A DNA stretch of 64,000 nucleotides from Candidatus Celerinatantimonas neptuna (GCA_911810475.1 OU461276.1:1662001-1726000), one strand, 5' to 3'; shown: positions 18,086-27,570, counted from the stretch's first letter. Program-made: numbers and translations. Notes: a model not told the origin generated them from the letters alone.

Positions 18086-19039
18086 ATGAAACTATCAGTG
18101 ATTGTTCCGGCCTATAATCTGGAAGACTATATTGGGCCGTGCCTTGGGAGCTTGCTTGGTCAGGTGTGCCATTTTGAATATGAGGTGATTGTTTGTAATG
18201 ACACCTCAACGGATGGCACTGCTTTAGCCATTGAGAAGGTTAAAGACTGCTATCCTGGGCTTTTTGTGATGACCAATCCAGTGAATCTGGGGTTAGTGGC
18301 AACAATGGCCCGGTTACTTGAGGCGGCCAGTGGGGATTATATTGCGTATCTGGATGGCGATGATCTTGCTTTGCCGGGTAAGTTGCAGGTGTTGGTCGAT
18401 TATCTTGACGCTCACCCTGATTGTGCGATTGCTTATCATGAAGCAGAAGTATTTGATAGTGATACGGGCCAGACTCTTAAGCATTATAGCTGTGATTTTT
18501 ATAATGCCTGCTATATCCCTAAACAGGCGGGTATCGAGCATTTGATTCGTTACGGTACTTTTTTACAGGCCAGTAGTATTGCTTTTCGTCGCCATCATTC
18601 ATTAATTAGAGCACTAGAGCATGATTGCTCGATTATTTGTGATTATCCCTGGCATATTATGAATGCAGGATTTTTACAGGGTTCGATTGATCGTATTGAT
18701 ACAGTGTTAGGGCGCTATCGTGTCCATTCTAATAGTTTTGGTGCGCAGACGGCCCGTGATACCCGCCGGCGTTTAAAAGTGACCGATGAGTTGGAAAAGG
18801 CCTGTCGTTTAGGTGAGCGCTTTGGTGTGGAGCAAGCAATTGTTGATGCCGGTGTGGCTCATGTGCGTTTTGCTGCAGCGCTTTATTTTCTTCGTCAGGG
18901 AGAAGATGCATTATTTAGCGATATGATTCAGGCTTCAGCTAATGGTGATTTATTTTTTGACGACAGGCATCGCCATGCCGTCGATTTACGCCGTAATCCT
19001 CAGGCTGTCCGGCAGATGCTGGGGTGGAATATCGCATGA
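18086..19039 (+). CDS. Family 2 glycosyltransferase
   Basis: 317-aa GT-A-fold glycosyltransferase. It has MKLSVIVPAYN at the N-terminus, VIVCNDTSTDGT, and the nucleotide-sugar/metal motif YLDGDD (about residues 90-95). The GT2 domain ends near residue 220 and is followed by a helical tail. The ATG at 18086 is chosen over 18029 because GGGAAGAG precedes it and the GT2 fold begins there. It overlaps the next gene by 4 bp and is the first of four genes that probably assemble or modify a surface glycan. The sugar donor is unknown. Confidence 0.83.
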   Translation: MKLSVIVPAYNLEDYIGPCLGSLLGQVCHFEYEVIVCNDTSTDGTALAIEKVKDCYPGLFVMTNPVNLGLVATMARLLEAASGDYIAYLDGDDLALPGKLQVLVDYLDAHPDCAIAYHEAEVFDSDTGQTLKHYSCDFYNACYIPKQAGIEHLIRYGTFLQASSIAFRRHHSLIRALEHDCSIICDYPWHIMNAGFLQGSIDRIDTVLGRYRVHSNSFGAQTARDTRRRLKVTDELEKACRLGERFGVEQAIVDAGVAHVRFAAALYFLRQGEDALFSDMIQASANGDLFFDDRHRHAVDLRRNPQAVRQMLGWNIA

Positions 19040-20247
19040 TGCAGGTTCGCTCGATAGGTTTTGATGATCTGGACGGGCAGCCTTATCAGATCTTAGGAAC
19101 AGGTGGTTTTACTCTCGAGTTACTTTCTCAGTTAAAAGCCCATCATCAACCGTTACCCATATCCATCTTAAATCCGCATGATGGTGGTGTGACAGATATG
19201 GAGGGGATTGCGGTTGTCGGGTTGGCACAGATCCAACCTGATTTGCCGATTGTTCTTGGATCGGATGTTTTTCAGCCTCAGCTAATCGGTCATTTGCAGC
19301 GAGTTGGTATTTTGCAGGCTACACTTTGGGATCTTAGTGATATCGTTCAGTGTGTTCGTCAGCACCAGCCTCAGGTTGCACTGTCCCGGGAGAATATGAC
19401 ATCTCGCTATATGGTGATGTTTACGGTTGGCGCAAGTGTTCCTATAAGTGCCTGGATGGGAAATTTCAGGGCATGGCTCAACGGGCGGGGTATCGAGCTG
19501 ATTGCCCGGCATCCACTGGATCTGGCGGATGATCATTTTTTGAAGAATGCGCAGGGATTGCTAGCCTGGAATGGCAGCAGTCCATTGTTTGATCCTCTTA
19601 AAACCCAATTACAGCGTCTTGGGTTATCTTTAACCTATGCCGAATGTGGATTTTTCCCACAGAAAGAGCATTTTTATTTTGATAGGGCTGGCGTTAATCT
19701 GGCTTCACAGCTTTGGATCGATGATCTGAGTTGGTTGGAAAAACGCCACGAAATGCTGTGTTGTGAGCGTCGCAATGCATTATTTGGCGATCTTACTCTT
19801 GTGGATAAGGGCTACTTATTTGTGCCTTTACAGATTGAATCGGACAGTAATATTCAACTTTATTCGCGTTTTAAGCAGGGTATGCAAGAATATATTGACT
19901 GGATTGCCATTCAGGAGCCGGATCTTCCGATTTTATTTAAACCCCATCCGAAAGATCCCAATCCAGAGCGTTATCAAATGCCAGCTAATGGAACACTGAC
20001 ATCAGACGATACGTTGATGCTGATTGCACAAAGTTCGCGGGTAAGGGGAATTACCTCATCCGTTCTGTTTGAAGCTGCGTTGCTTGGAAAAGAAGTCAGC
20101 TGTGATGGACAAAGTTTGTTAAACCATCCATATGGTACGCCATTACAGGTTGTGACCGCATTAATTTCCCGTCAGTACCACCGGGAAGAAACTGAATTTT
20201 TGGACGAACGATTTGAACGTTTTACCCATTTTGCCTTCAAGGAGTGA
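19036..20247 (+). CDS. Unrecognised protein with GT-B-like C-terminal motifs
   Basis: About 403 aa, not confidently assigned. The N-terminal half (ILGTGGFTLELLSQL, VVGLAQIQPDLPIVLGSD) looks like a Rossmann-type nucleotide- or sugar-binding region. The C-terminal half has ILFKPHPKDPNPERY and SSRVRGITSSVLFEAALLGKE, a pattern seen in capsule, CDP-glycerol or polysialic-acid-type GT-B transferases, where these segments bind the donor. The start is the ATG at 19036 (or 19039) overlapping the GT2 stop. Translational coupling with GT2 suggests they act on the same glycan. Function is inferred only at the level of a probable glycosyl- or phosphosugar transferase. Confidence 0.5.
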   Translation: MMQVRSIGFDDLDGQPYQILGTGGFTLELLSQLKAHHQPLPISILNPHDGGVTDMEGIAVVGLAQIQPDLPIVLGSDVFQPQLIGHLQRVGILQATLWDLSDIVQCVRQHQPQVALSRENMTSRYMVMFTVGASVPISAWMGNFRAWLNGRGIELIARHPLDLADDHFLKNAQGLLAWNGSSPLFDPLKTQLQRLGLSLTYAECGFFPQKEHFYFDRAGVNLASQLWIDDLSWLEKRHEMLCCERRNALFGDLTLVDKGYLFVPLQIESDSNIQLYSRFKQGMQEYIDWIAIQEPDLPILFKPHPKDPNPERYQMPANGTLTSDDTLMLIAQSSRVRGITSSVLFEAALLGKEVSCDGQSLLNHPYGTPLQVVTALISRQYHREETEFLDERFERFTHFAFKE

Positions 20248-20249
20248 TT

Positions 20250-21362
20250 ATGAGCAAATTGGAGCTGCAATACTGTCAGGATGCGACAGTACTGCAGCAA
20301 TTGGAGCAATGGGATGCTCCGCGGTGTAGTTTAGCCTGGGAATTGGATCCCTGTTGTGTCGGGTTATCAGAGATTACCAGTCATGACCATCTGCAATATC
20401 TAACCAATATGGAAGCTGATAGCTGCCTGCATGCGATGTTTAACGCATTGGTGGTTGGCGGCCATCTGTCACTCAGTGTACCTGATTTAGATGCCTTAGC
20501 CAGGCAATGGCTCAAAGCAGACTGGAATGAATCAACCCTTCGTGATGCAACCTCAGATGCTCAACAGGCGTTCCAGGGGATTTTTGGTCCCCAGGAGGGG
20601 ACGAATCCGATGTGGCCGGACTATCAGGCCCGGCATCGGGCCAGGCATCTGAGTGGTTACAATAGTCGGCGGTTGAAGTTTTTGCTGGAACGGGCTGGTT
20701 TTATTGATGTCGATGTGCAAGCGCGCCAGGGCACTCTTTATGCCGATGCGACTAAATCGATGAATCAGGGGGAGCGGCAGATTGCGACAAACTATACTCA
20801 AATCCGCGTGGATCATTTATCCCGTTATCGCTTTGCCGTTGAGCAGTTTTCAGGTGAAGAAAGGTTGAAGCTTCTCGATCTGGCATGTGGAATCGGTTAT
20901 GGCTCGAAGTTGTTGGCAGAGCAGTTAAAGGCGCATGTAAATGGCGTTGATATTGACCGTGGAGCCATTGATTATGCGAAACACTACTATGCTCATCCCC
21001 AAGTTCACTATATCTGTCAAGATGCCAGGGAGCTTGCTATTGAGCATGATTCTTTAGATGGTATTATTTCGTTTGAAACGATTGAACATATTGATTTTGC
21101 TAAAACGTTACTGGCCCATTTTTATCAGTGGTTAAGACCGGGTGGGCGATTGATTGCTTCAACGCCAAATCAGGCCATGCTTCCATATGATGAAAAACGT
21201 TTCCCATTTCATCTGCGTCATTACCATGTGGATCAGATGCAGGCTTTACTTGAAGATGCAGGGTTTGAAATTGAACAAATTCAGTTTCAAAGTGACCAGT
21301 ATAGCGAGCAAATCAGCAAACAACCGGGTGAGTTTACTATAATGGTGGCAATGAAAGGATGA
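20250..21362 (+). CDS. Two-domain protein: degenerate plus intact class I methyltransferase
   Basis: 370 aa. Residues 1 to about 165 resemble the C-terminal two-thirds of the 176-aa protein at 21455 (shared: LTNMEADSCLHAMFNALVVGG versus LTCMEADAALADWFRALEPG, then SDA, and a SGYN-R-FLL segment) but lack a glycine-rich SAM motif. The rest is a complete SAM methyltransferase: LLDLACGIGYGSKLL (motif I), VDIDRGAIDYA (motif II), and a WLRPGGRLIASTPN stretch. The ATG at 20250 follows AAGGAG; a GTG at 20244 is less likely. It probably methylates a sugar hydroxyl, with the N-terminal domain serving as a partner or binding module. Confidence 0.65.
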   Translation: MSKLELQYCQDATVLQQLEQWDAPRCSLAWELDPCCVGLSEITSHDHLQYLTNMEADSCLHAMFNALVVGGHLSLSVPDLDALARQWLKADWNESTLRDATSDAQQAFQGIFGPQEGTNPMWPDYQARHRARHLSGYNSRRLKFLLERAGFIDVDVQARQGTLYADATKSMNQGERQIATNYTQIRVDHLSRYRFAVEQFSGEERLKLLDLACGIGYGSKLLAEQLKAHVNGVDIDRGAIDYAKHYYAHPQVHYICQDARELAIEHDSLDGIISFETIEHIDFAKTLLAHFYQWLRPGGRLIASTPNQAMLPYDEKRFPFHLRHYHVDQMQALLEDAGFEIEQIQFQSDQYSEQISKQPGEFTIMVAMKG

Positions 21363-21454
21363 CAGAAACATCAAGGTTGTTTTCAGGCATGATTGTCATA
21401 TAAAAAGTAATTTAGAAGTCGTCTGAACAGCCTTAAACCTAAGGACGGGGTACA

Positions 21455-21985
21455 TTGAAAGCGGTATATGTGGGGTGCGGTTCGGATCGCCGCAAAGGAT
21501 TTATTCATTGTGATCTTCGGGCGTTGCAGGGGATAGATATTGTCTGTTCGGCATGGCATTTGTCTGATTATATCGGGGGGGTGTCACTGATTTATTCCCG
21601 GCATATGCTCGAACATCTTACCTGTATGGAAGCGGATGCGGCGCTGGCAGACTGGTTTCGGGCGTTAGAGCCCGGTGGACACATTGAAATCTGGGTTCCG
21701 AATATGGATTATCATATTCGTCAGTGGCAGAACGCCATATGGGATGATGGCCATTTAGCGGATCCCCATTCAGATGCCCGGCACTCACTGGCTGGTTTTT
21801 GGGGATGGCAACGTCAGTGCCGTCCCGGGCGTGATGACTATGAGACCAGTTACTGGGATGTTCATAAGTCAGGATATAACAAACCCCGAATACAGTTTTT
21901 ATTGCAACGACAGGGGTTTATGAATATCGAGACCGAAATCGTTGATGATGTGCATCTTCGAGCATGTGCGCAGCGGCTGGAGTGA
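21455..21985 (+). CDS. Small methyltransferase-like protein (COG4627 type)
   Basis: 176 aa from a TTG start behind AAGGACGGGG. It keeps a reduced SAM-binding N-terminus (MKAVYVGCGSDRRKGFIHCDL), then RHMLEHLTCMEADAALADWF and LEPGGHIEIWVPNMD, as in short predicted SAM-dependent methyltransferases found in polysaccharide clusters. It is homologous to the N-terminal domain of the protein encoded just upstream (20250-21362), so the pair arose by duplication and fusion. It is the last gene of the glycan region, convergent with fhlA. Confidence 0.6.
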   Translation: MKAVYVGCGSDRRKGFIHCDLRALQGIDIVCSAWHLSDYIGGVSLIYSRHMLEHLTCMEADAALADWFRALEPGGHIEIWVPNMDYHIRQWQNAIWDDGHLADPHSDARHSLAGFWGWQRQCRPGRDDYETSYWDVHKSGYNKPRIQFLLQRQGFMNIETEIVDDVHLRACAQRLE

Positions 21986-22003
21986 CGTCAGTTCGAAGGC
22001 CGT

Positions 22004-24100
22004 TTAACGAGCTAGAACTTCGTTTTTATCGATGCCTAAACGTTTCATACGTGAGAGCAATGTGGTGCGTTTTAGCCCCAGTTTTTGAGCGGCTCCCCGT
22101 GGCCCGGAGACAATGCCATTGGTTTCCAGTAACACATTGATAATTTGCTGATATTCCTCTTCCAATGAAGGTTTTTTAGGCGGTATCGGTTTGGCATGAA
22201 TCGTTGATGGTGAGCTCAATGAAGGAGGATTAAGCTCTGGCGGAAGTTGCAGCACTTTGCCCTGTGAAAGTAATACCGCACGTTCGATAACATTTTGCAG
22301 CTCCCTCACATTACCCGGCCATTCCATCCGCTGAAGCGTATCGATGATTTTAGCTGGAATACTGTCGATAGAACGTCCTAATTGCTGGCAAGCTTTGAAG
22401 ACAAAAAATTTCACCAGACTGGGGATATCTTCCAGTCGCTCGCGAAGTGGTGGTAGCCGGATAGGGAAGACATTGAGCCGGTAAAACAGATCCCCCCGGA
22501 AGGCTTTTTCAGTCACCATTTGTTTGAGATCGCGGTTCGTTGCCGCAACCAGACGAACATCGACGTGGATGAGTTTATTGCCTCCGACTTTTTCAAACTC
22601 CTGTTCCTGGAGTACACGCAACAGTTTCGGTTGGAGTTCCAGTGGCATATCGCCGACTTCATCTAAAAAAAGTGTACTTTGATGGGCCAGTTCAAAACGG
22701 CCCATTCGATCTTTCGATGCGCCGGTAAATGCGCCTTTTTCATGGCCGAACAGGTCACTTTCCAGTAATCCTGCTGGCATGGCTGCACAATTCATTTTAA
22801 TCATGCGGTTTTCATTGCGGGGACTCAGACGATGAATTGCCCGGGCGAAAAGTTCTTTACCTGTACCTGTTTCACCTAACAGAAGAACACTACAATTTGT
22901 TTTGGCAACAATTTCTATTTGTTCTAAAACATGGCTGATGGCCTGACTGCGACCGACAATTTCGTCAAACTGGCGGTGATCCAGGGTTTCTATTTGTTCG
23001 CTCAAGTAGCGATTTTCATGAACCAGATTATCTTTCAGTCGCTTAATTTCCCGATAAGCTCTGGCATTATCGACGGCGATGGCTGTTCTTTCTGCAATCT
23101 GTCCTAATAATTTGAGTTTAGCCGGAGTCAGGCTTTCAGGAGCGGCTTGGGCCAGTTTTAAAACCCCACGGATTTGGCCGGCAAATTTAAGTGGAATCAA
23201 ACACACTGAGTGGAAACTTTGTGGCCAGAGTTTAAATAAAGCAGCTTCACCTTTGGCAAAGGGGGTGTTCTGATGGATCTCACATAAGCGCATTTCGCCG
23301 CTTTCGAGTACCTTTTGACAGATACTTTGAGCCGCTTCGATACGTCGGTGGAGATAAGTTGGTTTTTCCAGTTGATGAAAAAACAGATTATAGAGGTTCA
23401 GATATTCCGAATCATGGTCGGGAAGGGCAATACTAACGGCACTGATATTGAAATAACGATGAATTTCCCGGGCGATTTTACCGACGAGTCCTTCAATATC
23501 TAACTGGGCTAGAACAGCATTGGTCACATTGACCAGTACGTGGAAATTATCGCGTTCTTCACAAAGCTGGCATTGCTCGATACGTAGCGCTTGACGGGCT
23601 TTAAGATGTTCTAATGCAATGCCAAGCGATTCACAGATAAGCTCCAGGTAGGCTATTTCTTCTTGTGCAAAAAGGGTCTGATCATTTCGGGTAATGGAAC
23701 AGATCCCAAGCAGTTGCTGGTGGTTTAAAATCGGTAACGCCAGATAATGAGAAAATGCCTGGAAGCGGTATTGCTGATTTAATGCCTGATAACGGCTTCT
23801 GAATTCGTCTGCTGTTAATAAAAGTGGCTGGAGCGTTGCCTGAATCAGTCGATAGGGTCCATTTTCAAGTGGGGTGTCGTCCGTTTCTACTGTAGGTGCT
23901 GTCTTTCCTTGATTTTGAAAAAGTGTCAGTCCGTCATAGGGTAGATCGATGACTAACGACAATTGATAGGCTAATTCGCATTCCTCAAAATGTTGTTTTA
24001 ATGCCTGTAGTATTCCATCAATATGGGGTTGATCGAGCAGCATGTGGGTTAAACGTAAACAGCTTTTCTGTTCGGTTAGGTAACGGAGCCGATTCACCAT
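22004..24100 (-). CDS. fhlA: Formate hydrogenlyase transcriptional activator
   Basis: 698-aa sigma-54 activator. The N-terminal two-thirds of the sensory part contains two GAF-like regions (about residues 20-170 and 190-345) that bind formate in FhlA. The AAA+ domain has Walker A GETGTGKELFARAIH and the sigma-54-contact loop GAFTGA, and the C-terminus has a Fis-type helix-turn-helix (AAQKLGLKRTTLLSRMKRLG). The length matches E. coli FhlA (692 aa) when starting at MVNRLRYL (24100); the ORF extension to 24205 is not FhlA-like. It follows hypE on the same strand, the same order as E. coli hypABCDE-fhlA. It would activate the three sigma-54 promoters noted here. Confidence 0.93.
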   Translation of the reverse strand: MVNRLRYLTEQKSCLRLTHMLLDQPHIDGILQALKQHFEECELAYQLSLVIDLPYDGLTLFQNQGKTAPTVETDDTPLENGPYRLIQATLQPLLLTADEFRSRYQALNQQYRFQAFSHYLALPILNHQQLLGICSITRNDQTLFAQEEIAYLELICESLGIALEHLKARQALRIEQCQLCEERDNFHVLVNVTNAVLAQLDIEGLVGKIAREIHRYFNISAVSIALPDHDSEYLNLYNLFFHQLEKPTYLHRRIEAAQSICQKVLESGEMRLCEIHQNTPFAKGEAALFKLWPQSFHSVCLIPLKFAGQIRGVLKLAQAAPESLTPAKLKLLGQIAERTAIAVDNARAYREIKRLKDNLVHENRYLSEQIETLDHRQFDEIVGRSQAISHVLEQIEIVAKTNCSVLLLGETGTGKELFARAIHRLSPRNENRMIKMNCAAMPAGLLESDLFGHEKGAFTGASKDRMGRFELAHQSTLFLDEVGDMPLELQPKLLRVLQEQEFEKVGGNKLIHVDVRLVAATNRDLKQMVTEKAFRGDLFYRLNVFPIRLPPLRERLEDIPSLVKFFVFKACQQLGRSIDSIPAKIIDTLQRMEWPGNVRELQNVIERAVLLSQGKVLQLPPELNPPSLSSPSTIHAKPIPPKKPSLEEEYQQIINVLLETNGIVSGPRGAAQKLGLKRTTLLSRMKRLGIDKNEVLAR

Positions 24101-24257
24101 AGAGTTTCTCTTGAGCTTGAGGATGCAAAAAGTTGTGGGCGAGCTGCAAGATAAACAGCTCAATGTGTCGTCCTTAGAACACCAGCTAACACCTCCATGT
24201 GTCACTGTTTCATTGAGTTAATATACATCTTTCAGATGGTAGGTTAGTCCAACTGGA

Positions 24258-25274
24258 TCAACAAATACGGGGTAATTGCTCATAGTGAGGTAGCGTAAGT
24301 GTGCGCTCTATCCCAAATTGTCCCTGAATGGTAATCCGGTTGCGGTCGTTTACATGACCAATGATACTGGCATCTTGACCTAATGGATGTGCGTGGAGCT
24401 TGTCCAATACGTCAGCGGCGCATTGTTCTTTGACACACAGAATGAGTTTTCCTTCGTTGGCCAGGTTGAGAGGATCCAGACCGAGTAGCTCGCACATGCC
24501 CTGAACGGGAGCCGATAGGGGCAACGAAGTTTCGCTGACTTGCATACCGAACCCGGATGTCTGGGCAAATTCATGCAAGATGGCATTCACTCCACCCCGG
24601 GTTGCATCACGTAGTGCGTGAACGCCGTCGATATCTAATAGGGGTTCGATCATTGGCCACAAGACGGCACAGTCACTCAGCAGTGCTGATTCCAGCCCCA
24701 GATTTTCCCGGGCATTGAGAATGGCAGCGCCATGATCGCCTAGTGTTCCTGTCGTGATAATCACATCACCATCGCAGATGCGATCCATACCCCATTTTGC
24801 GCGATGATCGATTGTTCCTATTCCCGCAGTGTTAATAAAGATCTTATCGGCACAGCCGTGTCCGACGACTTTTGTGTCTCCAGTGACAATTTTGATTCCG
24901 GCCGCTTTAGATGTTTGAGCCATGCTGATGACAATATTTTCTAAAGTGGCCATGGCTAAACCTTCTTCTAAAATGAAGCTACAGGTCAGGTAGCGTGGGC
25001 GAGCACCACCGACAGCCAGATCATTAGCTGTTCCGCAAATTGCGAGTTTACCAATGTCACCTCCGGGAAATTCGATAGGATCAATCACAAAACTGTCGGT
25101 TGTGAAGGCTAGTGTTTTTCCATTTTGGCTCAGTTTGGCTAACGGAATACGGGCTTGGTCTTCACCTTGTTTCAGATAGGAATTGTCGAATTTTTCGACC
25201 ATCAATTTCTGAATCAAATTCTGCATGGCCTGGCTACCACTGCCATGTGCGAGTGTAATGATATCGGATGACAT
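24258..25274 (-). CDS. hypE: Hydrogenase maturation protein HypE
   Basis: 338-aa protein of the AIR-synthase-like fold that dehydrates the carbamoyl group on its C-terminal cysteine to form the CN ligand of the [NiFe] site. The C-terminus PHYEQLPRIC ends in the required PRIC cysteine. DTKVVGHGCADKIFINTAGIG and DATRGGVNAILHEFA are typical HypE motifs. It follows hypD by 9 bp on the same strand. Confidence 0.95.
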   Translation of the reverse strand: MSSDIITLAHGSGSQAMQNLIQKLMVEKFDNSYLKQGEDQARIPLAKLSQNGKTLAFTTDSFVIDPIEFPGGDIGKLAICGTANDLAVGGARPRYLTCSFILEEGLAMATLENIVISMAQTSKAAGIKIVTGDTKVVGHGCADKIFINTAGIGTIDHRAKWGMDRICDGDVIITTGTLGDHGAAILNARENLGLESALLSDCAVLWPMIEPLLDIDGVHALRDATRGGVNAILHEFAQTSGFGMQVSETSLPLSAPVQGMCELLGLDPLNLANEGKLILCVKEQCAADVLDKLHAHPLGQDASIIGHVNDRNRITIQGQFGIERTLTLPHYEQLPRIC

Positions 25275-25283
25275 CCGTTCTCC

Positions 25284-26393
25284 TTAATTTTGCCGATACT
25301 GATAACAGGCTGCACAAGCTCCTTCAGATGAAACCATTAGAGCGCCTGTCGGCGATTGAGGTGTGCATTGTGATGCGAATAATGGGCACTCATGTGGTTT
25401 GCATCGTCCGGTCAGCACTTCAGAACAACGTGCCTGAGGTTGCTCTTCGGGGTGATATTGTGCCGGGTTGAAATGCTGCTCTGCATCGAAACCGGCAAAA
25501 GCCTGAGTAAATTGCATGCCGGAATAAGCGATCTCACCTAAACCTCGCCATTCGCTGTTTTTCTTGAGTCTGAATACTTCGGTGATAGCGGCTAAGGCCT
25601 GAGGATTCCCTTCCTGGCGCACAACTCGGGCATACTGATTTTCTACTTCACAACGCTCTTCTTTTATTTGTCTGACAATCATCAGGATGCTTTGCAACAT
25701 ATCAACCGGTTCAAATCCACTGATCACCAGCGGTTTGTGATATTTATGACACAATGGTTCGTAAGGTTTTGCACCGATCACCATGCTCACGTGGCCCGGA
25801 CCAAGCAAAGCATCAATTTGTTGATCCGGGGCACTGAGAAGTCCTTCCAGAGCCGGAATAATGGTAATGTGCTGACAAAATCCAAAGAGATTGGTTAGCC
25901 CCATGTCCTTAGCCCGGATGAATGTCATTGCGGTGGCCGGCATGGTTGTTTCAAAACCCAAAGCAAAAAAGACTATTCTTTTATTAGGATGTTCTGTTGC
26001 AATGGTTAGAGCATCCAGTGGGGAGTAAACCATCCGGATATCCGCTCCCTCCCGTTTTGCGTCAAGGAATGAGCCAAATTGTCCGGGGACGCGCATAGCG
26101 TCGCCAAATGTCAGAAAAACTACGTCGTTATGTTTAGCGATTTCGATACAGCTGTCGATTCGACCCGATGGCAAAACACAAACCGGGCAGCCCGGGCCAT
26201 GAATAAAATCGATGCTATCAGGAAGGAGTTTATCCAATCCGAAACGAAAGATAGCATGGGTGTGACCACCGCAGACTTCCATAACTTGCAAAGGATGTTT
26301 TGCGCTGAAATCAAGTGCATTCATTTCATGTTTGATGGCAGTTAACAGTTCGCTGACCTGTTCCTGTGTGCGATATTCATCAATGAATTTCAC
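25284..26393 (-). CDS. hypD: Hydrogenase maturation protein HypD
   Basis: About 369 aa. The 4Fe-4S scaffold protein on which Fe(CN)2CO is assembled together with HypC. Conserved cysteine motifs are seen: CGGHTHAIFRFGLDKLLP, GPGCPVCVLPSGRID and the C-terminal CACGxC-like set (CKPHECPLFASQC...GACAACYQY). I place the start at GTG 26393 (MKFIDEYRTQEQV), where HypD proteins begin; an in-frame GTG at 26405 would add four residues. It overlaps the end of hypC. Confidence 0.93.
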   Translation of the reverse strand: MKFIDEYRTQEQVSELLTAIKHEMNALDFSAKHPLQVMEVCGGHTHAIFRFGLDKLLPDSIDFIHGPGCPVCVLPSGRIDSCIEIAKHNDVVFLTFGDAMRVPGQFGSFLDAKREGADIRMVYSPLDALTIATEHPNKRIVFFALGFETTMPATAMTFIRAKDMGLTNLFGFCQHITIIPALEGLLSAPDQQIDALLGPGHVSMVIGAKPYEPLCHKYHKPLVISGFEPVDMLQSILMIVRQIKEERCEVENQYARVVRQEGNPQALAAITEVFRLKKNSEWRGLGEIAYSGMQFTQAFAGFDAEQHFNPAQYHPEEQPQARCSEVLTGRCKPHECPLFASQCTPQSPTGALMVSSEGACAACYQYRQN

Positions 26394-26676
26394 GAGCTCC
26401 CCCACCGGTATTTAAAAAATGGCCGACATCAGGCTCGACTTCTTCCATAGCTGCCAGGGCATCCAGGGTCTTTTGGGCTTCATCGGCATCGATAAGGCTC
26501 ATTGCAAAACCGACATGGACTATGACCCATTGACCAATTCGCAGATTCCCCTGTTCATCATGACTGCCGATTAAGCTCAGATCGACTTCACGCATAATGC
26601 CGGCAATTGCTGCTTTGGCTAAATTTGGGCAGGTCTCGTCTTGCGCTATGATTTGAGCCGGAGTGCCTATGCACAT
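26380..26676 (-). CDS. hypC: Hydrogenase maturation chaperone HypC
   Basis: 98-aa chaperone that delivers Fe(CN)2CO from HypD to the hydrogenase large subunit. It starts MCIGTPAQI, with the essential Cys2 exposed after Met removal, and ATG 26676 is preceded by GGAGG. The ORF could be extended to 26703, but that would bury Cys2, so the shorter form is correct. It overlaps hypB by 10 bp and hypD by about 14 bp. It is the only HypC/HybG-type gene in the window. Confidence 0.95.
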   Translation of the reverse strand: MCIGTPAQIIAQDETCPNLAKAAIAGIMREVDLSLIGSHDEQGNLRIGQWVIVHVGFAMSLIDADEAQKTLDALAAMEEVEPDVGHFLNTGGGAREIH

Positions 26677-27557
26677 TGTTGAGCCTCCAGCCACTGCAAC
26701 CATTCATTCATCCCTTCCCCGGTTGTGGCACTGATTGGAATAATTGTAAGTTCAGGATTGACCTGATGGGCATATTGCATACAACGGGTTAAATCAAAAT
26801 CCAGATGTTCTAACAGATCAATTTTATTAATTAACAGTAGTGACGATGCAGCGAACATATGTGGGTATTTGAGAGGTTTATCTTCACCTTCGGTGACGGA
26901 TAAAACGGCGACTTTATGTTTTTCCCCAAGATCAAAACTGGCAGGGCAAACCAGATTGCCGACATTTTCGATAAACAGGTAACTGCCCTGAACTGCATCG
27001 AGCTGATGCATTGCATCATGGACCATTTTGGCATCCAGATGACATCCTTTACCGGTATTGATTTGAATGGCTGGTGCGCCGGTTGCGTCAATTCGTTTTG
27101 CATCGTTCTGAGTTTGTTGGTCACCTTCGATGACCTGGCAATGATGCTCAGGCAGGATGCGTTTAAGTGTTTCACATAAGAGCGTTGTTTTGCCAGACCC
27201 CGGGCTTGAAACAAAATTTAATGCGGTGATATTGGCTTCTTTGAAATGGTGGCGGTTATGTGCAGCTATTTCATTGTTTTTAGCCAGAACATCTTCTTCA
27301 ATATCGATGATTCGTTTAACCGGTTGTGCAGGTGTTAAATGTGCATCTTCTGTTTCTGGCAGAGCACTTACATGGTAGTGAATGTGATGATGTACATCGC
27401 CCTGATGATAATAATGGTGATGGACGATCACCGGGGAAGCATTCATGTTTTCATGATGATGGGCATGTCCATGATCGTGATGATGTTCGTGGTCATGATG
27501 GTGGTGTGCAGGTGTGATGGTGACATCACCCTCGCTGCATCCGCAAGTACTACACAT
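26667..27557 (-). CDS. hypB: Hydrogenase nickel-incorporation GTPase HypB
   Basis: 296-aa GTPase that inserts nickel with HypA. It has an N-terminal CSTCGC motif (high-affinity Ni site of E. coli type) followed by an extended His-rich stretch (about residues 17-60) as in HypB proteins that store nickel. The G domain has SSPGSGKTTLLCETL (P-loop), a Cys/His metal site and INKIDL (G4). A region of 187 bp separates it from hypA. Confidence 0.95.
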   Translation of the reverse strand: MCSTCGCSEGDVTITPAHHHHDHEHHHDHGHAHHHENMNASPVIVHHHYYHQGDVHHHIHYHVSALPETEDAHLTPAQPVKRIIDIEEDVLAKNNEIAAHNRHHFKEANITALNFVSSPGSGKTTLLCETLKRILPEHHCQVIEGDQQTQNDAKRIDATGAPAIQINTGKGCHLDAKMVHDAMHQLDAVQGSYLFIENVGNLVCPASFDLGEKHKVAVLSVTEGEDKPLKYPHMFAASSLLLINKIDLLEHLDFDLTRCMQYAHQVNPELTIIPISATTGEGMNEWLQWLEAQQCA

Positions 27558-27570
27558 AACAATTATCCTT

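Noticed and set aside
24101-24205. N-terminal extension of FhlA
   Set aside because: The added residues do not resemble FhlA and have no RBS; the ATG at 24100 gives the usual length.
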